The notes under the pieces were generated by a model. That model was given only the letters and a program-made list of their open reading frames with translations, was not told the origin of the DNA and searched no databases. Position numbers and translations under genes: made by a program. Shown in pieces: positions 39,875 to 47,072 of a stretch of DNA of 64,000 nt (position 1 is the first letter of the stretch; each line of letters begins with the position of its first letter). Origin of the DNA: a virus; IMG/VR virus record IMGVR_UViG_3300018080_000152, positions 21,914 to 85,913 of that record. One strand, written 5' to 3'.

Positions 39875-39950
39875 AGGCAAGCGTGGGAGTCGAACCCATG
39901 ATACGAGTTTTGCAGACTCGCCGCCAGTACCGCTGACTTAATCACTTGCC
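39875..39950 (-). tRNA. tRNA-Cys(GCA)
   Basis: Acceptor GGCAAGT/GCTTGCC, anticodon stem CGAGT/ACTCG with loop CTGCAAA (anticodon GCA), T-loop TTCGACT. Discriminator T followed by CTC. The 5' end overlaps the stop of the neighbouring protein gene by 13 bases. Confidence 0.88.
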
Positions 39951-40171
39951 TTTTTTGTAATCTGTAGTAAGTTCATAAGAAAATCGTTGAAGAATGATTC
40001 ACGAATCTTTGGTGTATCATCGACTGGTTGTGAAATCATTGTGCCTTGAGCCTTAATGGCCGCACCCTGTTTGGCGGCTTTGGTCTTGGCCCCTGGCCCC
40101 GTGTAGCACTTCCCTTGCTTACCCCAGCGCCAACCACTCTTACCATCAACCGTGCATCGTTCAACTGGCAT
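39938..40171 (-). CDS. small conserved phage protein
   Basis: A 77-residue protein starting MPVERCTVDGKSGWRWGKQG then KCYTG, a pattern I recall at the N-terminus of short phage proteins of unknown function. ATG 40171 follows GAGGTTC and lies just after the upstream stop. Basic in the middle (AKTKAAKQGAAIKAQ). The 3' end runs into the tRNA-Cys gene. Confidence 0.6.
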   Translation of the reverse strand: MPVERCTVDGKSGWRWGKQGKCYTGPGAKTKAAKQGAAIKAQGTMISQPVDDTPKIRESFFNDFLMNLLQITKKASD

Positions 40172-40178
40172 ATGAACC

Positions 40179-40487
40179 TCAATCTTCTTTCCACCAGTCC
40201 TCAACATCAGTTACTTCTGCTGGAACGGTGGTGCCATCTGGCAATGTAACCGCAACTTCATAATTGGCTTCGTCATGAACATCAATATTGGTGTCCAAGA
40301 CGATGTTATCCACTTGAATTCTCAATTGAACATAATTATATCCATCTTTTATATTCAATATCTCTTTTGTGGTTTGTTCCCAGTCTTCTGCGTCACTACA
40401 CTGTAAGTCTATTTGACCATTTTTGCGCAGTTGCATAAACTTCTGTAAATGAGCTTCCAACTCAGCCTTGGTCTTTTTCTTGGCCAT
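40179..40487 (-). CDS. hypothetical protein
   Basis: A 102-residue protein: a basic helix (AKKKTKAELEAHLQKFMQLRK) then an acidic beta-rich domain (YNYVQLRIQVDNIVLDTNIDV). AGGA lies before ATG 40487. Overlaps its upstream neighbour by 26 bases. No family recognised. Confidence 0.5.
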   Translation of the reverse strand: MAKKKTKAELEAHLQKFMQLRKNGQIDLQCSDAEDWEQTTKEILNIKDGYNYVQLRIQVDNIVLDTNIDVHDEANYEVAVTLPDGTTVPAEVTDVEDWWKED

Positions 40488-40719
40488 TTTCCTGTTCCTC
40501 AATCAAATCCTTAAACACATTTACTAACCAGTCTTTTCTGACGCCGGGTTTGTCTTCATAGTGTTTATGCAAACCTAAGATACGCTTACAATTTGAACAA
40601 ATATCTATGTAAGTGCTGTTAACACAACTCGTACTACCACTAATGGGAAATTTTATCCAATCATTGGGGTATTCTTTGTCACTAATACCCTTACAAACGT
40701 CACACTGTAGTATCTTCAT
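40462..40719 (-). CDS. small zinc-ribbon protein
   Basis: An 85-residue protein with CDVCKG near residue 6 and CSNCKRILG near residue 42, a likely four-cysteine zinc ribbon. ATG 40719 is chosen for the GGAG upstream; a longer TTG-initiated form reaches 40779. Function unknown. Confidence 0.55.
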   Translation of the reverse strand: MKILQCDVCKGISDKEYPNDWIKFPISGSTSCVNSTYIDICSNCKRILGLHKHYEDKPGVRKDWLVNVFKDLIEEQENGQEKDQG

Positions 40720-40845
40720 TCCTATGCTCCATATCCTATGTGTTTGGTGTGACGCGGGGTCATTAACCTTATAAGACAAAAATAATGCGCGTCATTTTCG
40801 TCTCCACGACGGTCATGCGCATGATGCAACCGTCTACGTCACAAG

Positions 40846-40917
40846 TGGCCCCCAAGGGAGTCGAACCCTCATCTAACTCGTTAAGAGCGAGCAATGTTAC
40901 CATTACACCAAGGAGCC
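40846..40917 (-). tRNA. tRNA-Lys(CTT)
   Basis: Anticodon stem GCTCG/CGAGT with loop CTCTTAA (anticodon CTT, reading AAG), T-arm GAGGG/CCCTT, CTT after discriminator A. This is a third lysine tRNA. The HNH gene upstream reads 37 bases into it. Confidence 0.85.
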
Positions 40918-41324
40918 TGAATTTTCTTTGCGTGTATTTTTCTATGACAATTCGCACAAACAACAACACACTTAGCAATTTCTGACCAGATGCGTTTTTT
41001 GCCACTGTCAGCTACTAAACGCGACACATCTTTTTCCTTTGTTGCTCCGTCTGGATGGTGAAAATCTAAACAACAAGGGTCGTTTTCAGGACAGCATGCA
41101 CATCCCTGTGCTTGTTTGTAGTTATTGATTTCTTGTAGTCTTGCTTGATACTGTTGTTTGTTGTACTTTAGGTAATACAGCTTATTACGTTGGTAATAAT
41201 CAGCATCGTGTTTCTTTTTACATTCACGACAACGTGTCTGCAAGCCATCTTTTTTAGCTTTGTTTTTGGCAAAAGCAGATACAAGAAGTGTTCTATCACA
41301 ACCACCACAATATTTCTTTTTCAT
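40881..41324 (-). CDS. HNH endonuclease next to tRNA-Lys
   Basis: This 147-residue protein has an N-terminal zinc ribbon (YCGGCDRTL then CRECKKKHDADYYQRNK, found in many phage HNH proteins) and a nuclease core: CACCPENDPCCLDFHHPDG and CVVVCANCHRKIHAKK. The start is ATG 41324, not the longer in-frame GTG. Its last codons (about 37 bases) lie inside the tRNA-Lys(CTT) gene. A GGTGTATAAT element and palindrome precede it, as for the other free-standing HNH genes. Probably a mobile homing-type gene. Confidence 0.75.
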   Translation of the reverse strand: MKKKYCGGCDRTLLVSAFAKNKAKKDGLQTRCRECKKKHDADYYQRNKLYYLKYNKQQYQARLQEINNYKQAQGCACCPENDPCCLDFHHPDGATKEKDVSRLVADSGKKRIWSEIAKCVVVCANCHRKIHAKKIQAPWCNGNIARS

Positions 41325-41325
41325 A

Positions 41326-41351
41326 TATAATACCCCTTTCAAGGTATTATA
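41326..41351 (-). promoter_or_regulatory. GGTGTATAAT element with 9-bp palindrome
   Basis: TATAAT at 41346-41351 follows TTTTGGTG. A perfect 9-base inverted repeat (41326-41334 with 41343-41351) covers both the minus-10 box and the AAAGGGG ribosome-binding site, so it could act as an operator or block translation. Confidence 0.5.
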
Positions 41352-41392
41352 CACCAAAATACTCTTAACTCCAACAGAATTAAGAGTCAAAG

Positions 41393-41464
41393 TACGAGTA
41401 GGGAGAATCGAACTCCTCGTCCTCTGGTTGGAAGCCAGATACTCTACCATTGAGCTATACTCGC
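41393..41464 (-). tRNA. tRNA-Gly(TCC)
   Basis: Acceptor GCGAGTA/TACTCGT, anticodon stem TCTGG/CCAGA with loop CTTCCAA (anticodon TCC), T-loop TTCGATT. CTTT follows discriminator A. Confidence 0.88.
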
Positions 41465-41778
41465 AGACGACTGCCGAAACAGTCGAAAGGACGTTGAGCT
41501 TAAAGTCGGTCGCCCCCACCGACTATTGTATGGCCACCCCACCTGGACGCTACCCCAGGACTAACCGGTGACGCCCGGCCGTGCGCTTCGCACTCTGAGA
41601 TGTTATGGAATGTAAGGTGCCCATTTCATTCAAATTATTGGGGACCGCTTTTGAATTGCGTCAGGCTTTTTTCTATCCCCTGTTCCTCACATTCGTTTTT
41701 GTTGGTCGCCCCTCCCAGGTGCTAAACTGGTGCCTACTCCCCCATGGGAGCCGTGCGCACTTACACTCAAGGGCGCAG
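41465..41778 (-). ncRNA. second structured gene-free tract, between tRNA-Gly and tRNA-Ala
   Basis: A 314-base tract with no plausible protein gene. Perfect hairpins are visible: GACTG/CAGTC, AGTCGGT/ACCGACT, CCTGG/CCAGG, GTGCG-CTT-CGCAC and CTCCC-CCAT-GGGAG. It abuts tRNA genes on both sides, like the 654-base tract. It lacks the landmarks I know for tmRNA or RNase P RNA. Identity unknown. Confidence 0.5.
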
Positions 41779-41847
41779 TGGAGCACTGGGTAGTCGAAAC
41801 CCATCTTCCGCGTTGCAAGCGCAGAGTCCAAACCCCTTGGGTGCCCC
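41779..41847 (-). tRNA. tRNA-Ala(TGC)
   Basis: Acceptor GGGGCAC/GTGCTCC, D-stem CCAA/TTGG, anticodon stem CTGCG/CGCGG with loop CTTGCAA (anticodon TGC), T-loop TTCGACT. CT follows discriminator A. It starts about 6 nt after the predicted start site of the promoter upstream. Confidence 0.82.
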
Positions 41848-41859
41848 TCTCGTACCCTT

Positions 41860-41887
41860 ATTATACACCAGAAACTTGATTTGTCAA
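41860..41887 (-). promoter_or_regulatory. promoter of the second tRNA cluster
   Basis: TTGACA, 16 bases ending GGTG, TATAAT. It lies wholly in the 3' end of the zinc-ribbon gene at 41861-42049 and drives tRNA-Ala and what follows. Confidence 0.75.
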
Positions 41888-42049
41888 GCCACTTTTTTCC
41901 GATTTTTTGTCGTCGAGTTCTACGTGTGGCCAGCCTTTCAATCTGTGAAATTCCACAGGTTCTATCTCAGCGCCACAATCCAAGCAGTGATATTTACCCA
42001 CGAGGGAATACAAGCCCTTAAATTGATAATTGTCATGTTTGCATGTCAT
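41861..42049 (-). CDS. small zinc-ribbon protein
   Basis: A 62-residue protein with a cysteine and histidine at residues 3-5 (CKHD) and CLDCGAEI near residue 22, forming a possible zinc site. Its last codons contain the tRNA promoter. Four-base overlap with the membrane protein gene upstream. Function unknown. Confidence 0.55.
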   Translation of the reverse strand: MTCKHDNYQFKGLYSLVGKYHCLDCGAEIEPVEFHRLKGWPHVELDDKKSEKSGLTNQVSGV

Positions 42050-42291
42050 AATAAAACCACTAGGAGATATGTTAATACAGTGATAAGCAATAATATGACC
42101 GTGAAGAATGAACTGCGCGTATGTGTATACAGGATTTCAATGAAGCCAGCCAACACTGTCAGCACTATGCCAATCAAAACCAACGTGAAAACCACACATT
42201 GAGGCATCCACGATATCAGTGGTGTCAACAACAATAAAATTCCCAACAGAGCTAATAGCCCAATACCTACCCCAAACACACATTGCCTCAT
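42046..42291 (-). CDS. small membrane protein, three transmembrane helices
   Basis: An 81-residue, almost wholly hydrophobic protein with predicted helices at about 4-27, 31-54 and 61-81 and short polar turns. It has no signal cleavage site. Holin-like function is possible by size and topology, but no endolysin is nearby; a host-membrane modifier is as likely. Confidence 0.55.
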   Translation of the reverse strand: MRQCVFGVGIGLLALLGILLLLTPLISWMPQCVVFTLVLIGIVLTVLAGFIEILYTHTRSSFFTVILLLITVLTYLLVVLL

Positions 42292-42307
42292 GATATCACC
42301 TCATTTT

Positions 42308-42751
42308 TTATGAGAATGTACCAGAATCATATCTTCGTATCATATAATCAATAAGTAGTGATGCCAATACATCTATAACTAAAGTCTTTACGGATTTGCC
42401 AAAGGGTTTAACCCACCAAGGTAGCTTCGCACCTGTGATTACTGTGTCGTACAGAGCAGATATTGACGCTAAAATAGTGGCTTTCAACTCTATTGTGTTG
42501 TGTGTTTGCACCATGGCAATACGCACAAAATCATCTAAAGCCTCTAGCAAATACCTACCAATTACACGGATACTACGCTTACGTTTCTCGTCTACTTTCC
42601 AGAATTCCCACCATTCTCGGTTTGGAGGGGTCTCTGTAGAAGTCTCTTTACTGTGCCAGTTCCATATCAAAAACTTCAATTGTTGGTCCATGGACGGACA
42701 CGCTTTGACTTCTTGGTCTTCTGTGGAAAATACTACTTCTGTCTCATTCAT
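42308..42751 (-). CDS. hypothetical protein, membrane-associated?
   Basis: A 147-residue protein with a tryptophan-rich middle (REWWEFWKVDEKRKRSIRV) and a hydrophobic C-terminal segment (VKTLVIDVLASLLIDYMI) that may associate with membrane. One-base overlap with the neighbour upstream. No family recognised. Confidence 0.5.
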   Translation of the reverse strand: MNETEVVFSTEDQEVKACPSMDQQLKFLIWNWHSKETSTETPPNREWWEFWKVDEKRKRSIRVIGRYLLEALDDFVRIAMVQTHNTIELKATILASISALYDTVITGAKLPWWVKPFGKSVKTLVIDVLASLLIDYMIRRYDSGTFS

Positions 42752-43140
42752 TACAACATCCCCAGTAAAACACTGTCGTGATTATTTATGTCAATAGCCA
42801 CAATGGTTGACGTACAACCATGCGAATAACAACCGCCAAGCTTTTCATAATGTCTATGTGCAAGCCCTCCCAAATTGAGCGCATCACACGGGCAGATTTC
42901 AACTCCGTCTACCACACAATTACCCCAACGTCTACCATCTCTGTCATCTTCAAAATCAACAACATGCCTACCAACAAACAAATGCGTTGGCTTATCTATA
43001 TTGTTTTCCAGAGCAACATCAAGCATTAGTCTCACTAATCGAATAGTAAGTTTACCCTCTGGGTTGTTACTGTCAAATACAACTAGGTTGTTATCCACAC
43101 CTTGTTCAATAGCGTCTAATAGTTCCTGGTCAGTAATCAT
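42751..43140 (-). CDS. hypothetical protein
   Basis: A 129-residue protein starting at ATG 43140 (AAGGGAAT upstream), overlapping the DUF4326 gene by 4 bases. It contains THLFVGRHVVDFEDDRDGRRWG and several cysteines and histidines near the C-terminus (ICPCDALNLGG, GGCYSHGC). The pattern suggests a small enzyme or metal-binding protein, but I cannot name it. Confidence 0.5.
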   Translation of the reverse strand: MITDQELLDAIEQGVDNNLVVFDSNNPEGKLTIRLVRLMLDVALENNIDKPTHLFVGRHVVDFEDDRDGRRWGNCVVDGVEICPCDALNLGGLAHRHYEKLGGCYSHGCTSTIVAIDINNHDSVLLGML

Positions 43141-43406
43141 ATAATTCCCTTTTGTCTCATAACATGAATCAAAATATCTCCGTGACACAACTTAGGGGCA
43201 CAGTAGCATCCCAGTGTTTTGTCTTTAAGCGAGGGAAGAGATGCCAATAACTCGGGCGACTCTAGGAGATACCCGAGATATTTGGCACACACCTCTTCTC
43301 TTGTGCCGTCTTTTCCAATCTCAAACGGATTGCCCCAACGGCCGCCACGCCCAATGTACACGTCGTATTTTGAGCGTCGTTTGTTCACCACTTTTGTCTG
43401 CTGCAT
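43137..43406 (-). CDS. DUF4326 protein
   Basis: An 89-residue protein with YIGRGGRWGNPFEIG, an R...C..Y spaced helix, and LGCYCAPKLCHGDIL, the diagnostic pattern of DUF4326, common in phages. The family has no confirmed function; the cysteine/histidine cluster suggests metal binding. It overlaps the next gene upstream by 22 bases. Confidence 0.8.
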   Translation of the reverse strand: MQQTKVVNKRRSKYDVYIGRGGRWGNPFEIGKDGTREEVCAKYLGYLLESPELLASLPSLKDKTLGCYCAPKLCHGDILIHVMRQKGII

Positions 43407-43645
43407 GCCGTTAACATATCTACTGTGCCACGATGTAGTTCTTGTTCCTGGTCAAGTCTTTTCAACATCATAGCCGCTATGGTTATTAGGTCTTCTTTGT
43501 CAAACTCATGGATAGGAACACCAAAACATCGAAGGTCTCGGTCAAGCTCCATGTCGGCCAAACTTCTTTTGGCTCTTGCAATTTTGGCGAGATACCGAGC
43601 TTCATCTTCATCTGCCAAATGTTCTATTGCTTTCCATCCAGGCAT
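43385..43645 (-). CDS. hypothetical protein
   Basis: An 86-residue helical charged protein (DEDEARYLAKIARAKRSLADMELDRDL) with no recognised motif. It lies two bases from the secreted-protein gene upstream and overlaps the DUF4326 gene. Confidence 0.5.
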   Translation of the reverse strand: MPGWKAIEHLADEDEARYLAKIARAKRSLADMELDRDLRCFGVPIHEFDKEDLITIAAMMLKRLDQEQELHRGTVDMLTACSRQKW

Positions 43646-43647
43646 TT

Positions 43648-44010
43648 TTATCTCACAACATTAGGACCAATGCGAAAACCCCAACCATGTGGGCCATAAT
43701 AGTATCGGAACAACGGACCCTTGCCTTGACCACCCTGACCTGGAGTGCGATGAAATTCTGGCCACGGACTCCATCTTGGCAATGGCTCTGGGCTACGACG
43801 CCGTGGGATAATATGTATGTGTGGCTGCTCGCTGTACGGGCGAATAATCGGACGGTAGGGGCGTCCCCAGGCATCACGATAAAACTCTCCCGGTCCCATA
43901 CTGTGTGTATGTGGATAAATACGCGGTGTGCTATGAACCTCAGAGCCACTGGCTTGTACTGCGAAAAACGTAACTAAAACAAAAACAAGTGAATAAACGA
44001 TTGATTTCAT
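43648..44010 (-). CDS. secreted Pro/His/Arg-rich protein
   Basis: A 120-residue protein with an N-terminal signal peptide (KSIVYSLVFVLVTFFAVQASGSE) and a mature part dominated by proline, histidine, tyrosine and arginine (RPYRPIIRPYSEQPHIHIIPRRR). ATG 44010 has GGAG upstream. Low complexity points to an exported adhesive or metal-binding peptide, but the function is unknown. Confidence 0.6.
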   Translation of the reverse strand: MKSIVYSLVFVLVTFFAVQASGSEVHSTPRIYPHTHSMGPGEFYRDAWGRPYRPIIRPYSEQPHIHIIPRRRSPEPLPRWSPWPEFHRTPGQGGQGKGPLFRYYYGPHGWGFRIGPNVVR

Positions 44011-44024
44011 GTTTATCTCCATAA

Positions 44025-44204
44025 TTAAGTAAGTGAAAGTGAATAACGAACGGTTGCCTTTTGTCCTTCTGGCACTTCAATCTGATACACGCCTGGAGGC
44101 AACACCGTGTCTTGTCCAATCCCCGGTGTCATTTCTTCCTCAATAACGCATGTCATTTCAACTGAATCCCCGACTTGAATCTCATTGCCGTTTTCGTCCT
44201 GCAT
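44025..44204 (-). CDS. small acidic protein
   Basis: ATG 44204 follows a strong ACAGGAG and opens 59 codons: QDENGNEIQVGDSVEMTC, then a second beta segment ending KATVRYSLSLT. It resembles small beta-barrel phage proteins with a VGD turn. The tract has no competing frame. Confidence 0.6.
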   Translation of the reverse strand: MQDENGNEIQVGDSVEMTCVIEEEMTPGIGQDTVLPPGVYQIEVPEGQKATVRYSLSLT

Positions 44205-44222
44205 AGATGCATCTCCTGTGAA

Positions 44223-44354
44223 TTAAATGAAAAAGAATTCAAAGCATGTATGTAGCCACCATGCGCCAAAAGCAAGAATTGGACAGGCAATTCCAACAAT
44301 CGCGACAATACCCAAAATCATACCAACAACACCAAAAAAGTCTTCTAGTCGCAT
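44223..44354 (-). CDS. small membrane peptide
   Basis: ATG 44354 follows AAAAGGAAAA and opens 43 codons with one hydrophobic helix (FGVVGMILGIVAIVGIACP) continuing into a second hydrophobic stretch. It lies between the sulfotransferase and the small acidic protein in operon spacing. Function unknown. Confidence 0.55.
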   Translation of the reverse strand: MRLEDFFGVVGMILGIVAIVGIACPILAFGAWWLHTCFEFFFI

Positions 44355-44366
44355 GTGATTTTCCTT

Positions 44367-45035
44367 TTAAGTAAGTGCATCCACAAGTTCCGTTATCTGG
44401 ATAGGATGCGGCTGCGTTGAATATCCAAACACGTTAAAATCCTGTTGGTACGTAGATACTACAGCGTCCACAATCTCTTGCTTATTGTAGTATGTGCGCC
44501 AATCCTTACGACCTACTGTTTTATTGACCCATTCTAGGTCTACGCTTAGGCCAGTTTGTCGCTTGACTTCTTCCCACGACTCTTTCATTTGTTCATATCG
44601 ACCAACATAGTTGACAATAACTGTCTGTTGGTCTTCCGAGCAAACGAACTGAACCTGCGGTCTAAAATGTAGTCCATTGCACGCCATCAGCGGCAGGCCG
44701 CGCAAACAAAAATCCTCAAAGCCGTTGAACTGCTGTAGAATTCTCTGGTCTGCCAAGTCAGTGTAGTATCCCAGACCACCACGAATAATGAATTCATATG
44801 CAGAAACCAGCCTGTCGAATGGATTTCTAACGAATGCAAACGTGAAACAGTCTATGAATGCATTTGGTCTCTTGTCACGATAATCCATCGCTGTGGCATG
44901 CATGCTGTTAATACCCAGGGCATCATCAATACTACAACCAGCAACCTTCGGAACATGAACAAAGAGAATCTTGTTCTTCATGTCAAACAATGGTCTCTGC
45001 ATTCTATCTGGCGTGTGTCTGTATTCTTCCGTCAT
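44367..45035 (-). CDS. sulfotransferase
   Basis: This 222-residue protein has ILFVHVPKVAGCSID, the 5' phosphosulfate loop of PAPS-dependent sulfotransferases (variant of PKxGxT/S), and FAFVRNPFDRLVSAYEF, the 3' phosphate-binding motif. It fits the Sulfotransfer_2 group that sulfates carbohydrates. Its ATG touches the NAMPT stop. In this window it could decorate a glycan made by the glycosyltransferases; the acceptor is not known. Confidence 0.8.
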   Translation of the reverse strand: MTEEYRHTPDRMQRPLFDMKNKILFVHVPKVAGCSIDDALGINSMHATAMDYRDKRPNAFIDCFTFAFVRNPFDRLVSAYEFIIRGGLGYYTDLADQRILQQFNGFEDFCLRGLPLMACNGLHFRPQVQFVCSEDQQTVIVNYVGRYEQMKESWEEVKRQTGLSVDLEWVNKTVGRKDWRTYYNKQEIVDAVVSTYQQDFNVFGYSTQPHPIQITELVDALT

Positions 45036-46447
45036 TATATCTCCCAGTCATAAATCTTAGCTCGTTGACGAACACGCTCAAGAGTTGCGTTGTTGTAAAC
45101 TACTCCGTTTTCAAACACATCCCGCATTACGTCTTGTCTATCATCTGACGCAGACACAGTATTCAACCAACGACCGTGGCTCGACTCTTCCCATACAAGC
45201 TTTAGCCTACCAGCCTTAGATTTCTTACCAGCATCTGTGATGGGGTCTTTCTGCACAATGCGCGACTGTCCGCGAACTTCTACTTCGGAACACTTAAATG
45301 CAAAGCGCTGTGTGTCACGATTGAGTTTTTGTAGTAAACCGCCACCGGAACCCATAGCCAAGTTATCGGCAGAAATTCCGTCTTCCTTCAATGTTTCCAG
45401 AATTCTAGACACCATATCGAAATCGATACCGTCACCCTGAATAACACGCACTTGTGGAGGAAGCACATCGTAACCCTTGTCATTTGTGGTATACCCAAAT
45501 TCTTTCATGAGCAGTTGGATAACCTTCTTGACTGTTGATGGTGGGTCTCCACTATCAGGACGCACGACAAGCGTACCCTCCCTGTTCATAATATCTTCTT
45601 TGAGGGTTTTACCCCATTTGTTTGTGCAGGCATCCCAAATATCGTAGCTGTCGCTCACACATGCAACAAGAGGTACTTCTGGATATGCCAACAGCATATT
45701 CTTCATGGCGTAAATTTCATTCGCTCGACCCCAACTCGTAATGGTTGAGTGCTCACTTGCTGGAATGGAAAAACCAGCTATATTACAACCATAAATCTTA
45801 TCTGCAAGGACCAAAGCTGGAAGTGTATCTGTGCCCTGGAAGTTTACCAAGTGGGCTGCGCCACCCAAAGCTGCTTGTTCAGGACATGTCACACCACGAC
45901 AACCGAAGTCGTGCAACTTAAAGTCTACACCATTAGGGTCGCCAGTTTCTTTAAGGTATCTCAACCACACCTTCTTCATTTCTCGTGATTGCGTAGCCAC
46001 CGTACAGGGATACCACACATTGACCAGCAAAGTCTCTAGGTAATTTGTCAGCCAAAAGTGCTTCGGGTCAGTTGCTTCAACTGTCATCATAACATTGCTG
46101 ACCGGAACGGGCGTTCCTTCTGGCACGGCCTTAATGCGCACGGGCAATCTACCTTCATGCCGCGTGGCAATATCCATCCAACCATCATAGTTGAACAGCG
46201 TTGCTCCAAAGTGAAGCTTAGCATATCTAGCTGCTTCCTCAACCTTTTCTTCGGTTACCACATTACCGTGCAGGTACTTAGCAAGGAAGTATTGAAGGCC
46301 AAAAAATACAGTCTTGCGCCAACGTGCGCCATCCCTGCTCTCAAAGTAAGAATACACGTTGTTTGTCCCAGCCGGGTACTGCCTATAGTGACTCATTTTA
46401 TACGAGTCGGTCAACATCATAATGTTATCACAACAATCCAAGCTCAT
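45035..46447 (-). CDS. nadV: nicotinamide phosphoribosyltransferase
   Basis: This 470-residue protein begins LTDSYKMSHYRQYPAGTNNVYSYFESR, the NAMPT/NadV signature, and carries HDFGCRG, GTDTLPALVLADKIYG, PASEHSTITSWG and VRPDSGDP for PRPP and nicotinamide binding. It makes NMN from nicotinamide and PRPP. Together with the NMNAT domain encoded at 48758-49864 the phage can rebuild NAD+ from nicotinamide, a route established in phages as a counter to NAD+-depleting defences. Confidence 0.93.
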   Translation of the reverse strand: MSLDCCDNIMMLTDSYKMSHYRQYPAGTNNVYSYFESRDGARWRKTVFFGLQYFLAKYLHGNVVTEEKVEEAARYAKLHFGATLFNYDGWMDIATRHEGRLPVRIKAVPEGTPVPVSNVMMTVEATDPKHFWLTNYLETLLVNVWYPCTVATQSREMKKVWLRYLKETGDPNGVDFKLHDFGCRGVTCPEQAALGGAAHLVNFQGTDTLPALVLADKIYGCNIAGFSIPASEHSTITSWGRANEIYAMKNMLLAYPEVPLVACVSDSYDIWDACTNKWGKTLKEDIMNREGTLVVRPDSGDPPSTVKKVIQLLMKEFGYTTNDKGYDVLPPQVRVIQGDGIDFDMVSRILETLKEDGISADNLAMGSGGGLLQKLNRDTQRFAFKCSEVEVRGQSRIVQKDPITDAGKKSKAGRLKLVWEESSHGRWLNTVSASDDRQDVMRDVFENGVVYNNATLERVRQRAKIYDWEI

Positions 46448-46459
46448 TTTTTTCTCCTA

Positions 46460-47020
46460 CTATCCAATCTTAAATACCCAACTAGAATCCTGAAACAGTT
46501 TCGGCTTACCAAACTTTTGACTCAATTCATCAACCGCTTGTGTTACACCTGGATGACCATTGTTGTAGTCATGCCCAGACAAATAACCATCGGGCCTTAT
46601 CTTGCTAATCCAAGCATTGCTGTCTCTAATAACACCTTCATATGTGTGTTCTGCATCAATATAGACTATGTCGATACTACCGTCTTCAATACGACTTGTT
46701 GCCTCAACAGTATCCATTTTCATTTTTACAACATCATGTCCATCTGCACACCAGCGTGATAAACATTCGTCGAATACTGGCTCTGCATCATCTGGACGAA
46801 CACCTGGAAGTGGTGTTTTATATGTCATTGGTGCCCATATGTCAATAGCATAAAACTTCTGTATTTTACCACTACGTAAAAACACAGAAGCGCTTTCCCC
46901 AGCAAAACTCCCAAGTTCTGCCATGACAATATTTGACAGTCCGGTAAAGTCTATTAGGTCTAACAGGCCGTTGGTTTCGGCAGTAGTCATCCTCATTGGA
47001 TACAATGGCGCTTTTATCAT
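46460..47020 (-). CDS. class I SAM-dependent methyltransferase
   Basis: This 186-residue protein has MAELGSFAGESASVFL (motif I with the SAM-binding glycines), KFYAIDIW (motif II aspartate), IDIVYIDAEHTYEGV (motif IV) and GYLSGHDY, the layout of Methyltransf_24-type O-methyltransferases. ATG 47020 has GGAG upstream, 18 nt after the predicted start of the promoter at 47045-47072. It is likely to act on a sugar or small molecule. Confidence 0.75.
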   Translation of the reverse strand: MIKAPLYPMRMTTAETNGLLDLIDFTGLSNIVMAELGSFAGESASVFLRSGKIQKFYAIDIWAPMTYKTPLPGVRPDDAEPVFDECLSRWCADGHDVVKMKMDTVEATSRIEDGSIDIVYIDAEHTYEGVIRDSNAWISKIRPDGYLSGHDYNNGHPGVTQAVDELSQKFGKPKLFQDSSWVFKIG

Positions 47021-47044
47021 TCTTTTCTCCAGTCTTCTACCGAT

Positions 47045-47072
47045 ATTATACACCAGTTTTTCATCCTGTCAA
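47045..47072 (-). promoter_or_regulatory. sigma70-type promoter
   Basis: TTGACA, 16 bases ending GGTG, TATAAT; the minus-35 overlaps the end of the glycosyltransferase gene at 47069-48151. It drives the methyltransferase, NAMPT and sulfotransferase genes. Confidence 0.75.

Noticed and set aside
41465-41778. RNase P RNA or tmRNA
   Set aside because: The conserved GAGGAAAGTC-type core and the tag-peptide frame are not visible.
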